Source: Isochrysis galbana | Lineage: Eukaryota > Haptophyta > Isochrysidales > Isochrysidaceae | Assembly (NCBI GenBank): GCA_018136815.1 | Contig: CM030942.1 | Location: forward strand, 1,602,397 to 1,633,970 | DNA: 31,574 bases | Direction of reading: 5' to 3' | Part shown: in pieces, positions 16,078 to 26,255 of the stretch | How positions within the stretch are numbered: position 1 is the first letter of the stretch | Layout: each line of letters begins with the position of its first letter | Translations under genes and position numbers: made by a program | Notes under the pieces: generated by a model | The model's database searches: none | What the model was told of the DNA's origin: nothing | What the model saw: the letters and a program-made list of their open reading frames with translations, nothing else

Positions 16078-17600
16078 CGGACGCTACGAGCGATGATGTA
16101 GACTGAAGGTCGGAGGATCGCGACGCGTGGCGTCGGAGAGTAGAGACGAGGCTAGCTAGCGAGCTAGTGAGAGAGAGGGAGAGAGAGAATGAGAGCTTCT
16201 TAGGTCCGAGGTAGACACGGGAGACTACAACGAATGGACTCAAAAAGTTGAGAACTCAGAGACACACAAACTAACCCAAACGGGGCGAAAACTAACCACA
16301 CCGGGACGGACGGCCAGGCGTCGGCACCAGGGCAACTTAGCAGCGCGCAGACATGCGACAGAGGGGTCGGCACAACGATGGCGGACTGGCGGACCTCGTT
16401 GGGGAGCTATGACCGATACACGAAGAGAAGACAAAAGACGGTCATGGAACATTTGATGACATTGAGAGAAAGTAAGAGAAGAGGTGGTATACCAATCAAC
16501 GGGTATACCAATCAACGAGACCTTGAGGCTTAAAACAACCCACAGGTTACAAGTAAAAGTCTGTCATCGTATGGAATACGACATTCTTGCTCGCGTCGTC
16601 CGCATCGGCCTGCGTTCGTGGGGTGTGGGCGAGAGTGATGGAGTGGGTCAGGTTGGTGCAGGTGCAGGCGAACGGACTCGCGCGGCACACCCGCGGCCTG
16701 TGCTTGGCCTGACACACATCCCTTGGCGCCCACGGGCCGCAAGCGCACCGCCATCGCTCGCGAGGGAGAAAGAAAAACCAGTAGGAGAACCCGCCAGAGT
16801 TCTCCTACGAGCTACGAGCCCAGTGGGCGTAGACAAACAAACCTGCTTTCGCCAATGTTTCACCTCGCCGTTTGACGTCAAACTCGGAGTGAAACTCGAG
16901 TGAAACACTCTCAAAAACCCCCGAATGAGCGACGACGGCCTCCCCCTCTCCTCTCATCAAGCAAGGACAGGGGACTCGTACATTCTTCTCTTTAACCCCT
17001 GCCGATCGAAGGGCACGGAATATTTTATTCATCAAGAGAGCGCGATCGAGCCTCTTGCCGACCTTCTGATGAGACTCTCCCGCTGGGGAGTTGCTGTATC
17101 TCGGGGGATTTCATCAAGAGAAGTGAGGCGATCTGCAGGGACGAGATCCGGGGCCGTTCGAGCAGGTGAGCCTCGAGAAGGATTGGGCGATATGATGCGA
17201 GATCCTTTCCCTTGAAGACACCCACCGCAACGCGCCGCGCACGCCCTCCTCTCGCCTCTTCCGACGGACCACTAAAGACTTCTCAAGCCACACCTTCTTT
17301 CTCTTCTCTCTATCTACTCCTTCTCTACTCTATAGAGAGAAGATCTCACTGGACCCGCCCATCGTGTGTGCAGCAGCTCACCACCATCTTGCTTCTTTTC
17401 CCCCCTTCCCCCAAATCACCCCCCTTCCTTCTCGGCACCGGCACTCCGCCCACCTAGCGGACACTGAACCTGCCACCTAGCTTGCCCTCCCCTGTCCGCT
17501 CCTCCTGCCTTCATCCCGTCTTCCTGCCTGCCAGAGCCACCCCCTTCTCGCGCGCACTGCTCGCGCACTTGCCCGCCTTTCCTGCCTCGCTTGGAGGGCC
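16078..17600. other. Intergenic region and leader of the homeodomain gene
   Basis: No gene recognised in 1.5 kb. A 16-bp tandem duplication (GTATACCAATCAACG at 16487 and 16503) and the 14-bp palindrome GTTTGACGTCAAAC at 16870-16883, which contains the bZIP/CRE-type core TGACGTCA, are present. From about 17278 to 17600 the plus strand is strongly pyrimidine-rich and probably forms the 5' leader of the homeodomain gene. Confidence 0.45.
16870..16883. promoter_or_regulatory. Palindrome containing a CRE/bZIP-type core
   Basis: GTTTGACGTCAAAC is a perfect 14-bp palindrome around TGACGTCA, about 720 bp upstream of the homeodomain start codon. The core is the known binding site of CREB/ATF-type bZIP factors; use here is inference only. 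Confidence 0.3.
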
Positions 17601-19346
17601 ATGGTACTCGGGCCGTGCTCTGGATATGAAGATGCGCTCTGCTCGTCCGTCAGCCTCTTCGATTCCCCCGCTCCAACGTCTTCGCGCTGGCGAATCACAG
17701 AGAGCTCGAAGGAGGTTCTGGAACGCGAGTTCAGAAGGGAGCGCTTCCCATCCGCCTCCCATAGACTCAAGTTGGCCAAGTGCCTCAACGTTGATCCACG
17801 TCGTATTCAGGTCTGGTTCCAGAATCGCCGGCAGCGAAACCGCGAGGTGAGCGCAGGGGCTCCAGAGGCTATTGAAGGACAGTCAACCAACGACGCCAAG
17901 GCCGTGACGTCGCATCAGGTTGAAGTAGGCAATTTCATCAAAGATAGTGTTGCACGCACTCCTCGTTCTGCTCCCGCAGCTGCGCCTGCAGCCTCTAGCA
18001 AGGTGCAACAGCATTCTATCTTAAGAGCAGACATGAGGTCTAAACACATCGACGAGAAGTGTTGCCCGCAGCTACATGCTGCGCTACCGACCCCTTCGCG
18101 CAAGCATCACAAGTCAATGAGGAACACTTTCGGTCTCCACCGGCGGTCTTGTACAAAACGGCCAGCGGTCGAAGCATCGTGCGAAGTGAATGGTAAGCAG
18201 CTTGCTCGAGACTCCTACTCAGTATCCAATGAGTACTATGATCTGATGTCACGTCAGAAAATTGGATCCCTTGGTTCCTCTTCGGGCGATGTTATGACCG
18301 GCGCTTTTCAAGGTTTTAACTTCGACGCTAGTCGGCAAGAGTATACAGAGAGCGAGTCGACAACGACCGACTTGAATAGACTCACCATGCATGGGAATGA
18401 GCTGCTCCAGCCCTATGGCGATGAGAGGGCTCTTCCCTTTTATGAGCCGCCTGCGCTATCCTCCAGCGACATGATCACCAATCATCATACACTACATGGT
18501 ACGTATCCAGCTGCTGCCTCCACAACATCCTTTCCAGCTTCCTTGCTTCGCAAATCGCTTTGCCGCGTTGCACCCTTTACTACTTGCAAATAGTGCTTGA
18601 AGTTTTTATGTGATGTCTACATGGTTATCCTTGTAGGAGGAATCAGTGCGAATGACGCGAGGGTTGTATTGTACGATGCGGAACCATTGCGCTTCATCAA
18701 GGCAAATCACTGCGAGAGTCCCAAACTTGTTCTGCAAACCCAGCAGTCGTCCGTGACCTCAATTCTCAAAGCAAATGAGCGCAATCAAGACGGGTGTGGA
18801 CAGTATTCGCTGCAACTTACAGAAATGTCTGAGCTCGATGACCTGGAGTCATGGAAGACGGCCGCAGAGTCGGTACGATAGTCGCCCATCGCTAACCTGT
18901 TTCCACACTCCATTTCCAATTTGCGGCCCTCAACAATAACCGTTTGCTTTTGTGCATAGGTGAACTTTGTTTTGCGCTGTGCGCGCCAGCAATACTCCCT
19001 TACAGCCGGGGAAGTGGCTCAAGCAGCTTCAATTACGCACTCGACGATGCGCGAAATCACATGTGCACCTCACCGCCCTCAAGTTGCAGCACATCAGCCG
19101 TGTCCTTCATCCTTTCTCGGGTTGAAGTCGGAGCGTCCGCGTGAAGATACTCGATTTTTAAGAGTGGGCTGTAGCGCATCAGCCACAACCGATCACAGTG
19201 CCAATTTGGACCGTGACACATCCATACCAGAATCTTGGAAACTTTGGCAAATCGAGGAATCGGCGGCATTGTACGCTTTCGACGAGCAAAACCCCGAGGC
19301 ATTGTATTCAGCCCCTGATAATGTCGACTTGATGTGCAAGCACTAG
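17601..19346 (+). CDS. Homeodomain transcription factor
   Basis: Three exons: 17601-18498, 18637-18872 and 18960-19346 (introns GT-AG, 138 and 87 nt), giving about 506 residues. The ATG at 17601 sits in an ideal GCCATGG context behind a pyrimidine-rich leader. A homeodomain spans residues about 24-82: helix 1 with SSKEVLEREFRRERFPS, helix 2 with HRLKLAKCLNV, and helix 3 DPRRIQVWFQNRRQRNRE with the invariant W, F, N and R. It should bind DNA in the nucleus. The rest is Ser/Thr-rich and unstructured except for the exon 2-3 part (RVVLYDAEPLRFIKANH, then VNFVLRCARQQYSL), which may be a second conserved region of unknown type. No leucine zipper, START or TALE insertion is seen. The homeodomain lies unusually near the N-terminus. 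Confidence 0.88.
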
Positions 19347-21898
19347 ATGACGTCCGTGAGCTATTGCTCGTGTGCCTCTCAGTCAATCGATGACTGCTCA
19401 TCCCATGAAAATACCATGACGCTGAGACTCACGCTCTTTGGAGCTTGCCTAAATCACGTTGTAGGCTACCACCGTGATTCTCGAGGCTTACTCCCTACGT
19501 TGTTCGGAACCTTCATGACCTCATGAACCTGTCAATAACGGGTATTTTGGCCTAGGACCTACTCCCCTTGAAAGCAGGGGGTGGCCTTAAAGGCAACAGG
19601 TTGGCCATATTTGAAGAGGTCCTCCACGTTATTGAAGAAGAAAGCAACAGTAGTGCGAATGACATGAGGGTTGCACTGAAACAATGATCGTATGGATTCC
19701 AGGGATCATCTTGAGGTCTCAAGGCGTTTGCGTACTTACCAGTCACCCGGCAGTATTTTTCTTGAAGTACGTCATTTGAGCTACTGTGGCGATGTTGAGT
19801 GCCTTGGATCTGCATCGGTTAAACAAATACTCTATCGCATGAAGAACCGAACGCTCGACGAAGAGCGGAGCCCAACGTGCATGTAACAATTGATGGTGAT
19901 CAACTTAAGGCCATCAATCAAGTCATCATAAGGCCATGTGCTCTCGGGTGGGGCGGGGGGGGGGGGGAGAAATAACCTCCGTGTCAACCTGCGCACCATT
20001 GGGTGAGCAGATCTACGTACATGGTTCAAGACAACACACCCGCGTGCCAATGCGAGTTGCTACGCTCTACGTCACTTGTCTCGAACATATTATCAAAGGA
20101 CATTTAGCTACTCGTTGTCTTTGGGGTGGGATTGAAGGCATGACGACAGTCGTGGACCCCTTTGGGCTTCATTGTGGTCCACTCTGCAATCGAGCCCAAG
20201 TTGCGTTTGATCTTCATGTGTTCCTTCTTGCCCTAAATCCCAAGGGCTAGTGGGAGTAGGTAGTGGTACTAACGCTCAGATGTCAGATGTTTTAGATATT
20301 CTTGCCCTAAATCGCTAAATTCGTCAATTTGGGATCGGAAATCATATTGAGGTGGCGGGTGTAGAAAATCTTGAAGAATTCAGGCTACTTGCTGGGGACT
20401 AGATAAAATATAAAATGACTCAGTATCAGTATTGCAGCACCTCTATTCCCGAACTACAAAACTAAGGCTAATTCTCAGTTCACATGGGGGAGGCGCCTCG
20501 TGCGCCCTCCCCCGGGCTCGAACTGGAGTTGAGCGGTGCTCGAGACGCTTCAATCTCTGCCCCGATCCGAACCAACTTTTGTAAGTGGGGGTCAATGGGG
20601 GCCTCGCGCCCCCCTTACTCCATCGCGGAAGGTGGCGTTCCGTCGAATATGGGACACCAATAATACTCGAATGTATGTAAACATAACACATAACACTAGA
20701 ATTGAGTGCACTGGTACGCATGTTGCAAACCGCAATCACGCTTGCAGGTGCAAAGGTGTGCTCGACAACCACTCGTTTGGAATTGGAACGTTGCGTGGTC
20801 TTCGTCCGTCTGCGGAAGATCCGATCCTTGAGTCCTCTGTCAGCGCAGCGACTCCGCGCTTCGTAACCGGGGCGGGAGCGGGATGGCGCAGAGCGAGAAG
20901 CGGGGCCGGGGGAAGAGTGGGAAGGGGGGAGGGGGGGGAGGGGAGCGAGCGAGCGGCAGCGGACGGGGAGAGGGAGGGGGAGGCTCTCCACCCCTCGTTT
21001 CCGGGGGGTAGAAGTCATACCCTGCTCATTGGGCATGGGGAGTATCGGTCAAAAATAAACCGAACCTGAGGTCGCGGCCTCTAGAGCCCAGATGCGAACG
21101 CTCCCTGCCTCGGGTGCAGCACAACGGTAGGAGGCGAGAGTGGGTGTTGAATGGAGTGTCAATGTCAAGTGAGGGCGAGGTTTGACCTTGCTTTCCCCAC
21201 GTCCACGCACATCGACGCAACAGGCATTCGGCGATGGCGCGATTAAAGATCATCGTTGCCTACGGAGGGCTCAGCCGCAGCTCGTTTGGAGGCTGCAGTC
21301 ACGTCCCAAGGTCACGGCGTTCTGATTTGCTGGTGGTGCGTTCGCAACATCCATGCCCCTCGCTATCATGGTCTCGATCTTCGCCGCAGCCCGTGTGCGC
21401 AGACTCGCATAATTGACGCTCATAGGTTGACGACGAGGGGTGCACCGGACACGGCGGCGCCGCGCGAGTCGTACGCTCTGCCAATACCGCCAAGTCCTCC
21501 ACACAGGCGCACAAATTTGGTTCAGTCCCGTGGGCTATTTGGCGATGGGGTTGGTCGTCGGCCATTGTGCATGCTCTGGGAAGATGGTATTAAGAAAGGC
21601 GACGTGTGGCGTGCACACAATTTAATTCACAGCCGGTATGCAAAGTTGGGAGTCGGTTGGGTCAATCACTGCTCGAAATGATTCATCCGGGCGACTTGTT
21701 TGCCAAACTCGAGCTGCAGGTCGGGGATGCGAGGCTGCTAGACACACGAACGTGCGTCGCCTCACGCGGCCTGCCCTCGGACCGTGAGAGCATTGTCACC
21801 GACCGGGGACCAAATGAATGCATGTAGTGCAGTCCCTTCCCATCCTGCACTACCACACGTCCGCGCATCGCCCCTGAAGTGCTAGCCAAACAAACGCG
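19347..21898. other. Gene-poor interval of 2.5 kb between homeodomain and WDR18 genes
   Basis: No gene I can defend. Near 19652 a sequence AGTGCGAATGACATGAGGGT resembles the start of homeodomain exon 2 (18647-18667) but similarity fades at once. A run of about 15 G interrupted once lies at 19952-19969. A GC-rich block at 20860-21010 gives only low-complexity frames. Open plus-strand frames at 21234-21827 show no recognisable domain; they may be unrecognised exons or chance. Confidence 0.4.
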
Positions 21899-23269
21899 CT
21901 ACAACCCGCTGCGGGTCGTCATGCCTAGCTGCCGCTCCCATGCCACCACCTGCAAACGTATGTTGAGATCCTGCCACTGCAGGAGTTGAGATCGCATCTC
22001 CGAGACGTTAACATCACCATCCATATCCTGAGCTGCAAGGTCTAGCTCCACCTCACGCATTTCGGGCGCCCACTCATATGCTTGCAGGAGGGGTAGCTCG
22101 CCATTCGACCTTGTGCCGCCCTCGCTTGGGTTAGGACGAAGAAGAGTTGGGACACACCCGAGCGATGTGTGATCAGCTGGAGTGGCCACGCCTGCATAGT
22201 CGATGGCGGGTAGTACAAATTTTTTGAATGGCGCAAATGGCGCAGAGCCGCCCCGATCGACGACACAAAATGCCAATGCCGCGGGTCGGGAGATGAAAAA
22301 GAGTGAATCAAGCTTCAAAGATGTGCGATGTCTTGACAGCAGAGCAAGGGTGCCCGCTTGCCACACCCAATAGCCACCATCCGCAGCGCAGGTGAAAAGG
22401 CGGGCCCCATCGCCTGAGACACAAAGGGCAGAGACAGCGGCAGCGTGCCGCGCGAGACCAGAGCGCGCCCCGCTGGCCGGCTCGCCCACGTGGGGACCGC
22501 TGCTTGAAGACACTCGGTCCCTTGGCTCAGCAATGAGAGAGGCGCAGAGGACGCGGCCATCAACGGCTCCGGCGTACACGGCCGCATGCGTCGGATCAGT
22601 CGCCACGCACGTAAGAGCCACGCCCAGATCTGCGCCGTGCACTGCCTCTTTCACACCCTCTCCCATTCGCCAGACGCGAATAGTCTGGTCGAGAGAGCAC
22701 GAGACAATGAGTGACGCATGCCCACTGTCCGAGACAGAGAGTGAGGTGACCGAGAGAGTGTGTGCGGTCCACGTGCGGAAAGGTCGCGGAGCGGGAGAAG
22801 CCGATTCAGCAGCTCGGAGAAGCTGACTGAAAGACCACACGTTGATGATGGCATCCTCACCCGCCGAGAGCAGGAAGCCGTCTGCACATACAGTACCAAG
22901 TGTGCATACTGGTCGGAAGTGCCCGTCCCACGCGAAGAGCAGCTTTCCTGAGGCAATCTGCCATAGATAGAGCTTACCTGAGCCTGCACCCGCGATGCAG
23001 TGCGCACCATCTGACGTGGCGCTCACACAGCTCAGCCTTTCGGGCGCCTGGCAGCGGTACTGCGGCTGCTCCCGCCCCCAGCTCCAAAGATGGAGGAAAG
23101 AGCGGTTCTTCTCGGCGGAGACGACGCAGCGGTTGGTGGCGGTGAGGCCGGAGGTGCAGGGATGGCAGTCCTGTAGTGTGCGCAGCAAACCGCCCGTCCG
23201 CGCCTCGCACAGCTCCGCCACCCCCTTGTCGGACGAGGCGACGAGCAGAGCTCCGGCCCCGTCGTCCAT
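21899..23269 (-). CDS. WD40 protein of the WDR18/Ipi3 family, ribosome biogenesis
   Basis: Single exon, 456 residues, close to the usual size of the family (about 430-550). An upstream in-frame GTG exists, but the first ATG is at 23269. WD-type blades are visible: SGKLYLWQIASGKLLFAWDGH, then SAGEDAIINVWSFSQLL, SCSLDQTIRVWRMGEG and TCAADGGYWVWQAGTL. The LYLW-x-SGxLL block, the INVWSFSQLLRA block followed by Pro and a WTAHTLSVTSL segment, and the SLDQTIRVW block align with WDR18. WDR18/Ipi3 works with PELP1/Rix1 and TEX10/Ipi1 on nuclear pre-60S particles during ITS2 removal. The C-terminus (VNVSEMRSQLLQWQDLNIRL) is helical, as in the family. Blade 5-6 carries a Ser/Gly-rich loop. Intronless, unlike most neighbours. 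Confidence 0.85.
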   Translation of the reverse strand: MDDGAGALLVASSDKGVAELCEARTGGLLRTLQDCHPCTSGLTATNRCVVSAEKNRSFLHLWSWGREQPQYRCQAPERLSCVSATSDGAHCIAGAGSGKLYLWQIASGKLLFAWDGHFRPVCTLGTVCADGFLLSAGEDAIINVWSFSQLLRAAESASPAPRPFRTWTAHTLSVTSLSVSDSGHASLIVSCSLDQTIRVWRMGEGVKEAVHGADLGVALTCVATDPTHAAVYAGAVDGRVLCASLIAEPRDRVSSSSGPHVGEPASGARSGLARHAAAVSALCVSGDGARLFTCAADGGYWVWQAGTLALLSRHRTSLKLDSLFFISRPAALAFCVVDRGGSAPFAPFKKFVLPAIDYAGVATPADHTSLGCVPTLLRPNPSEGGTRSNGELPLLQAYEWAPEMREVELDLAAQDMDGDVNVSEMRSQLLQWQDLNIRLQVVAWERQLGMTTRSGL

Positions 23270-23432
23270 CGCGCCCCTCCCCACGTCGCTTCCCGAAATA
23301 GGTACTCGTCAGTTTTATTGTTGTGTTAGTATAACCTTAGTGCTGCGGGACCGTAGCCCTTCGACGGCAACGGAGCCCCTACCCCGCGATGGGGGTGTGC
23401 GCGGTTGGCGCATGGCTCGTCCGGTGTATGTG
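23270..23432. promoter_or_regulatory. Short region upstream of WDR18 and the Gag-only element
   Basis: Only about 160 bp separate the WDR18 ATG from the left direct repeat of the retroelement-like unit. It contains AACCTTAGTGCTGCGGGACC (23333-23352), a near copy of the motif at 2340-2360. If that motif is an element end, the WDR18 promoter is compressed or shared. Confidence 0.3.
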
Positions 23433-23439
23433 GCTAGGA

Positions 23440-26082
23440 ATGCTAGCTAACAAGATGTCATACGACGCTATAAGTTCTAACGTGGTACCCCCGCCGAGAG
23501 GTCACCGCAATCTCCATAACACCAGCGCGCGCGTCGACGCTCAAGGGTGCAACACATCATCGAATGGACTCGACGCATTCGATGAAAATCTTTCCTTCGA
23601 ATTTGTGGCTGCCGAGCGGGCCACACGTTCCCACAACTGGTGGGACCTGGACAATATGGTCAGTCTACACAAATTCTTCAGTGGTGGCCGATACCAGATC
23701 CGCAAGCATTCACCAGTTCAAGGGTGGGAAGGACACTTTACCACATCGAATCACTCCAAGCACCCCTCAGCTCTTACTTCTACGGCTGTGGGGGTCGTGC
23801 GGCGAAGGCAACGGCCGTCCGCTCTGCACCACGGCGCCGGGCAGGACGATCCTCGTCGAATCCCCCCGGACGCCATCACGCGGAAAGGTCATCCCGGGCC
23901 GGCATGGTCTCCACAACTCGCTCAACACGAGCAGGAAGACTGCCATTGCTATGGGGAAGATTCGATCTCGACGGTTCAAGATACGATCTCCCCCTCGCAT
24001 AACTGCCCGTCTTCCCCGCTTGTATCGTGGCAGAAAACTGCCCGCTTGTCTTCTCTGTCCCACGCCGCGGGCGATTTCCAGGAATCGCAGATCGTCCCCC
24101 GCGCGGGGAAAACGCCGCGGGGCGCCGTCAGGAAGCTGCAGTTTCCCCCCGGCGCGGGGAGACCGCCAAGAGGCCCGCCCACGCACCAGGAAGAAGGACC
24201 GCCGAGCGTTCCCCGCGCGGGGGGAAATATTCCCCTCGAGAAAAGGGCTCCGGGGACGACTCCGCCCGCCGTTCTCCGCGCGGGGGGAAAGCTGATGAGG
24301 CCTCCCTCCGCTCGCCCCACCTCGCGAGAGGGAGGGGGCCCGTGGGGGAAGCCCTCCGCTGGGCGCTCGCGGACGGACGAGCTGCTGGCCTCTTCCCCCC
24401 CCGCGCGGGGGGGCGGCCGAACGATGCAGCAACGAATCACAGTCGCCCCAGGTGAACGCGAACTTTCACCCACACACCTTCCGTTCTTCTATTACGACGA
24501 CTGGGAATTCTACTTCGTCCCTGCTGGCCTGGTCACTCCCTTGTTCCAGATGCAATCTGGTGCCATCTCCACCGCTCGAGGAACCGAAAGCGCCGAGGCC
24601 TCCTGGTGTCCCGTTCACTCTTCACAGGGTGGCGTTCCATCTTCACAGGGTGGCATCACGCGAACCAAAATTGGACTGCTGGTCATTTGGCAGGCCAGGA
24701 CTTTGAAAAGGCGCCATTCATGGCCACTTCACTCTTCACTGTCAGATCATGAGATTTTGAGGGAATCCTCACAGAATTCTGGTGAGGCTATTTTTGATGC
24801 TTTCATGCTCAATGTCTCTGATCGCGATTGGGACCGGAAGAAATACCCCCTCTGTCGCCCCTTTGATGGGCAACGTGGTTTAAGCTTTGAACGTTTTGAA
24901 CGTGAGATTGGTGTCTCTTTAGCCGCCATCCAGGCTGAAAACGATGAAAATGATCTTGATCAAACTCGCCGCGGCACGGATATCGGAGGCGATGTTTGGG
25001 CTCAAACACACGGAAATCCCACTCAAGCACAAGCCAGGCTCAGAGCACGCCGCAACAAACGATTGTTCAAAGAGCTCTACTTCCACATCACAAATCAACA
25101 CCTAAGGGACCACATGTTTGCCAACTACTCTAACGACGGGCGCCAAGCGTGGCTATTTCTTGAAAATCAGTGTCGAGTGGTTACCACTTCGCTCGAAATG
25201 ATAGCTCTTGATCGACTCTGGTACGACGCTAACTTCGACACCGTTGGCATTGATGAGAATACCATCCATCTCTTCACACACCACCTTTTCGGTCTCAACT
25301 CTGATCGCCCGGCTACTCACCAAAAGACTCAAGAAGATTTCAGCATCAAGCTACTTCAGTGCCTATCTACATGTGAGCATGGAGCGCTTCAACTAGAAGC
25401 GATCAATGAGCTCCAAGGCACTCCCGGTACTTGGCGCTTCAAGAAAATCCTCCCTACGCCGCCTACTCCGGATGGGACCGCTCCGCCGCCTCCAGCCTAC
25501 GCGCGAGACTTTCATGCGCTCCAAGAATGGGTGGACAAGGTATGGCGATCTTTGGTGAGGGATGGAGCTATTCGGCGTCGAGCCGCTCGTCACCGCGGTG
25601 CTGCCGCCGGCCGACCAGATGCGATGATGATCGAAGAGCGGGATAATGATGAGGACCACGAAGCTCTAGCCACCGCTTCAGATGGCAAAGCTACGCTCTT
25701 CTCACTATCTGACTGTCTAAGGCAAGAAGTTTGCTGGAATTGCCGCGGCCTAGGACATCGCCGCGAACAATGCCCATCAGCGAAAGGGGTTCGCCCTATC
25801 GCCGCCGCTATATCCACCCTTAAACAATCATTAGACCGATTGCAAGCGCGGCGAAGTGGAAACGGTGCCGGACTAGCCAAGGGGCGCGGGAAAGGTCAGC
25901 GCCAACGACGACCATTAGGCCGTGGGGGAGCCTCTCACTCTCACCCCATTGCGGCGCTCCAAACCGAAGATGACTACTACTTCGATGAGGATCCCATACC
26001 CACGTTTCATGTGCCGACAGCACCACGAGAACTACAAGAGAAACCGGTCGTCCGATGGAACGAGAGAAGGCTGAGAAATTGA
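23440..26082 (+). CDS. Retrotransposon Gag-like protein with CCHC zinc knuckle
   Basis: Continuous frame open from an upstream ATG at 23389; the ATG at 23440 lies inside the left terminal repeat. A CWNCRGLGHRREQC knuckle (C-x2-C-x4-H-x4-C, DNA 25732-25773) is followed by a basic stretch, KGRGKGQRQRRPLGRG, as in nucleocapsid regions. Before it, the part with QAWLFLENQCRVV and LEMIALDRLWYDANF resembles the helical core of copia-type Gag (UBN2-like). It would bind element RNA and form particles in the cytoplasm. The N-terminal third (to about 24425) is GC-rich with recurrent PPRG/PRAGG motifs and is open in all frames, so the true start may be ATG 24425. The C-terminal part has more balanced, lower-GC codon use. 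The host of the matching polymerase is unknown. Confidence 0.7.
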   Translation: MLANKMSYDAISSNVVPPPRGHRNLHNTSARVDAQGCNTSSNGLDAFDENLSFEFVAAERATRSHNWWDLDNMVSLHKFFSGGRYQIRKHSPVQGWEGHFTTSNHSKHPSALTSTAVGVVRRRQRPSALHHGAGQDDPRRIPPDAITRKGHPGPAWSPQLAQHEQEDCHCYGEDSISTVQDTISPSHNCPSSPLVSWQKTARLSSLSHAAGDFQESQIVPRAGKTPRGAVRKLQFPPGAGRPPRGPPTHQEEGPPSVPRAGGNIPLEKRAPGTTPPAVLRAGGKLMRPPSARPTSREGGGPWGKPSAGRSRTDELLASSPPARGGGRTMQQRITVAPGERELSPTHLPFFYYDDWEFYFVPAGLVTPLFQMQSGAISTARGTESAEASWCPVHSSQGGVPSSQGGITRTKIGLLVIWQARTLKRRHSWPLHSSLSDHEILRESSQNSGEAIFDAFMLNVSDRDWDRKKYPLCRPFDGQRGLSFERFEREIGVSLAAIQAENDENDLDQTRRGTDIGGDVWAQTHGNPTQAQARLRARRNKRLFKELYFHITNQHLRDHMFANYSNDGRQAWLFLENQCRVVTTSLEMIALDRLWYDANFDTVGIDENTIHLFTHHLFGLNSDRPATHQKTQEDFSIKLLQCLSTCEHGALQLEAINELQGTPGTWRFKKILPTPPTPDGTAPPPPAYARDFHALQEWVDKVWRSLVRDGAIRRRAARHRGAAAGRPDAMMIEERDNDEDHEALATASDGKATLFSLSDCLRQEVCWNCRGLGHRREQCPSAKGVRPIAAAISTLKQSLDRLQARRSGNGAGLAKGRGKGQRQRRPLGRGGASHSHPIAALQTEDDYYFDEDPIPTFHVPTAPRELQEKPVVRWNERRLRN

Positions 26083-26134
26083 CCATCGGGGATCGGTACA
26101 CGCCGCCTGCCACTGGAAACCCCGAGCATGGAGC

Positions 26135-26255
26135 CCCTAAGTAGAGCACGAGGGGACGAGCCGCAAGGCAAGTGTAAGGGAGTGATAAGGGACGCGGGCG
26201 CGGCTGTCAGGGAAATGTCGCAGAGCCGCGCGCGCGGTGTGAACATTAAGAAGTT
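26135..26255 (-). repeat. Dispersed repeat family B, copy 3 (inverted)
   Basis: Read on the minus strand it begins AACTTCTTAATGTTC, passes CCGCGCGCGCGGC and CGCGCCCGCGTCCC, and ends CCTCGTGCTCTACTTAGG, the same order as the plus-strand copies at 2786 and 13399. The adjoining plus-strand AAGTTTTTTTAAATAATAG followed by TCTCGCCCCGCGCGTGGCC looks like another start of the same family pointing the other way. Confidence 0.6.

Noticed and set aside
20443-21036. Minus-strand frame of 197 codons
   Set aside because: Pro/Ser/Arg low complexity derived from the G-rich block at 20860-21010; no domain and no splice or start support.
21234-21827. Plus-strand frames possibly forming a spliced gene before WDR18
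   Set aside because: I tried joining frames at GT/AG sites but found no recognisable domain or consistent splice pattern, so no gene is claimed.
23767-24473. Minus-strand frames of 165-221 codons inside the Gag N-terminal region
   Set aside because: All frames are open because of GC-rich palindromic repeats; the Gag frame is continuous with the zinc-knuckle region.
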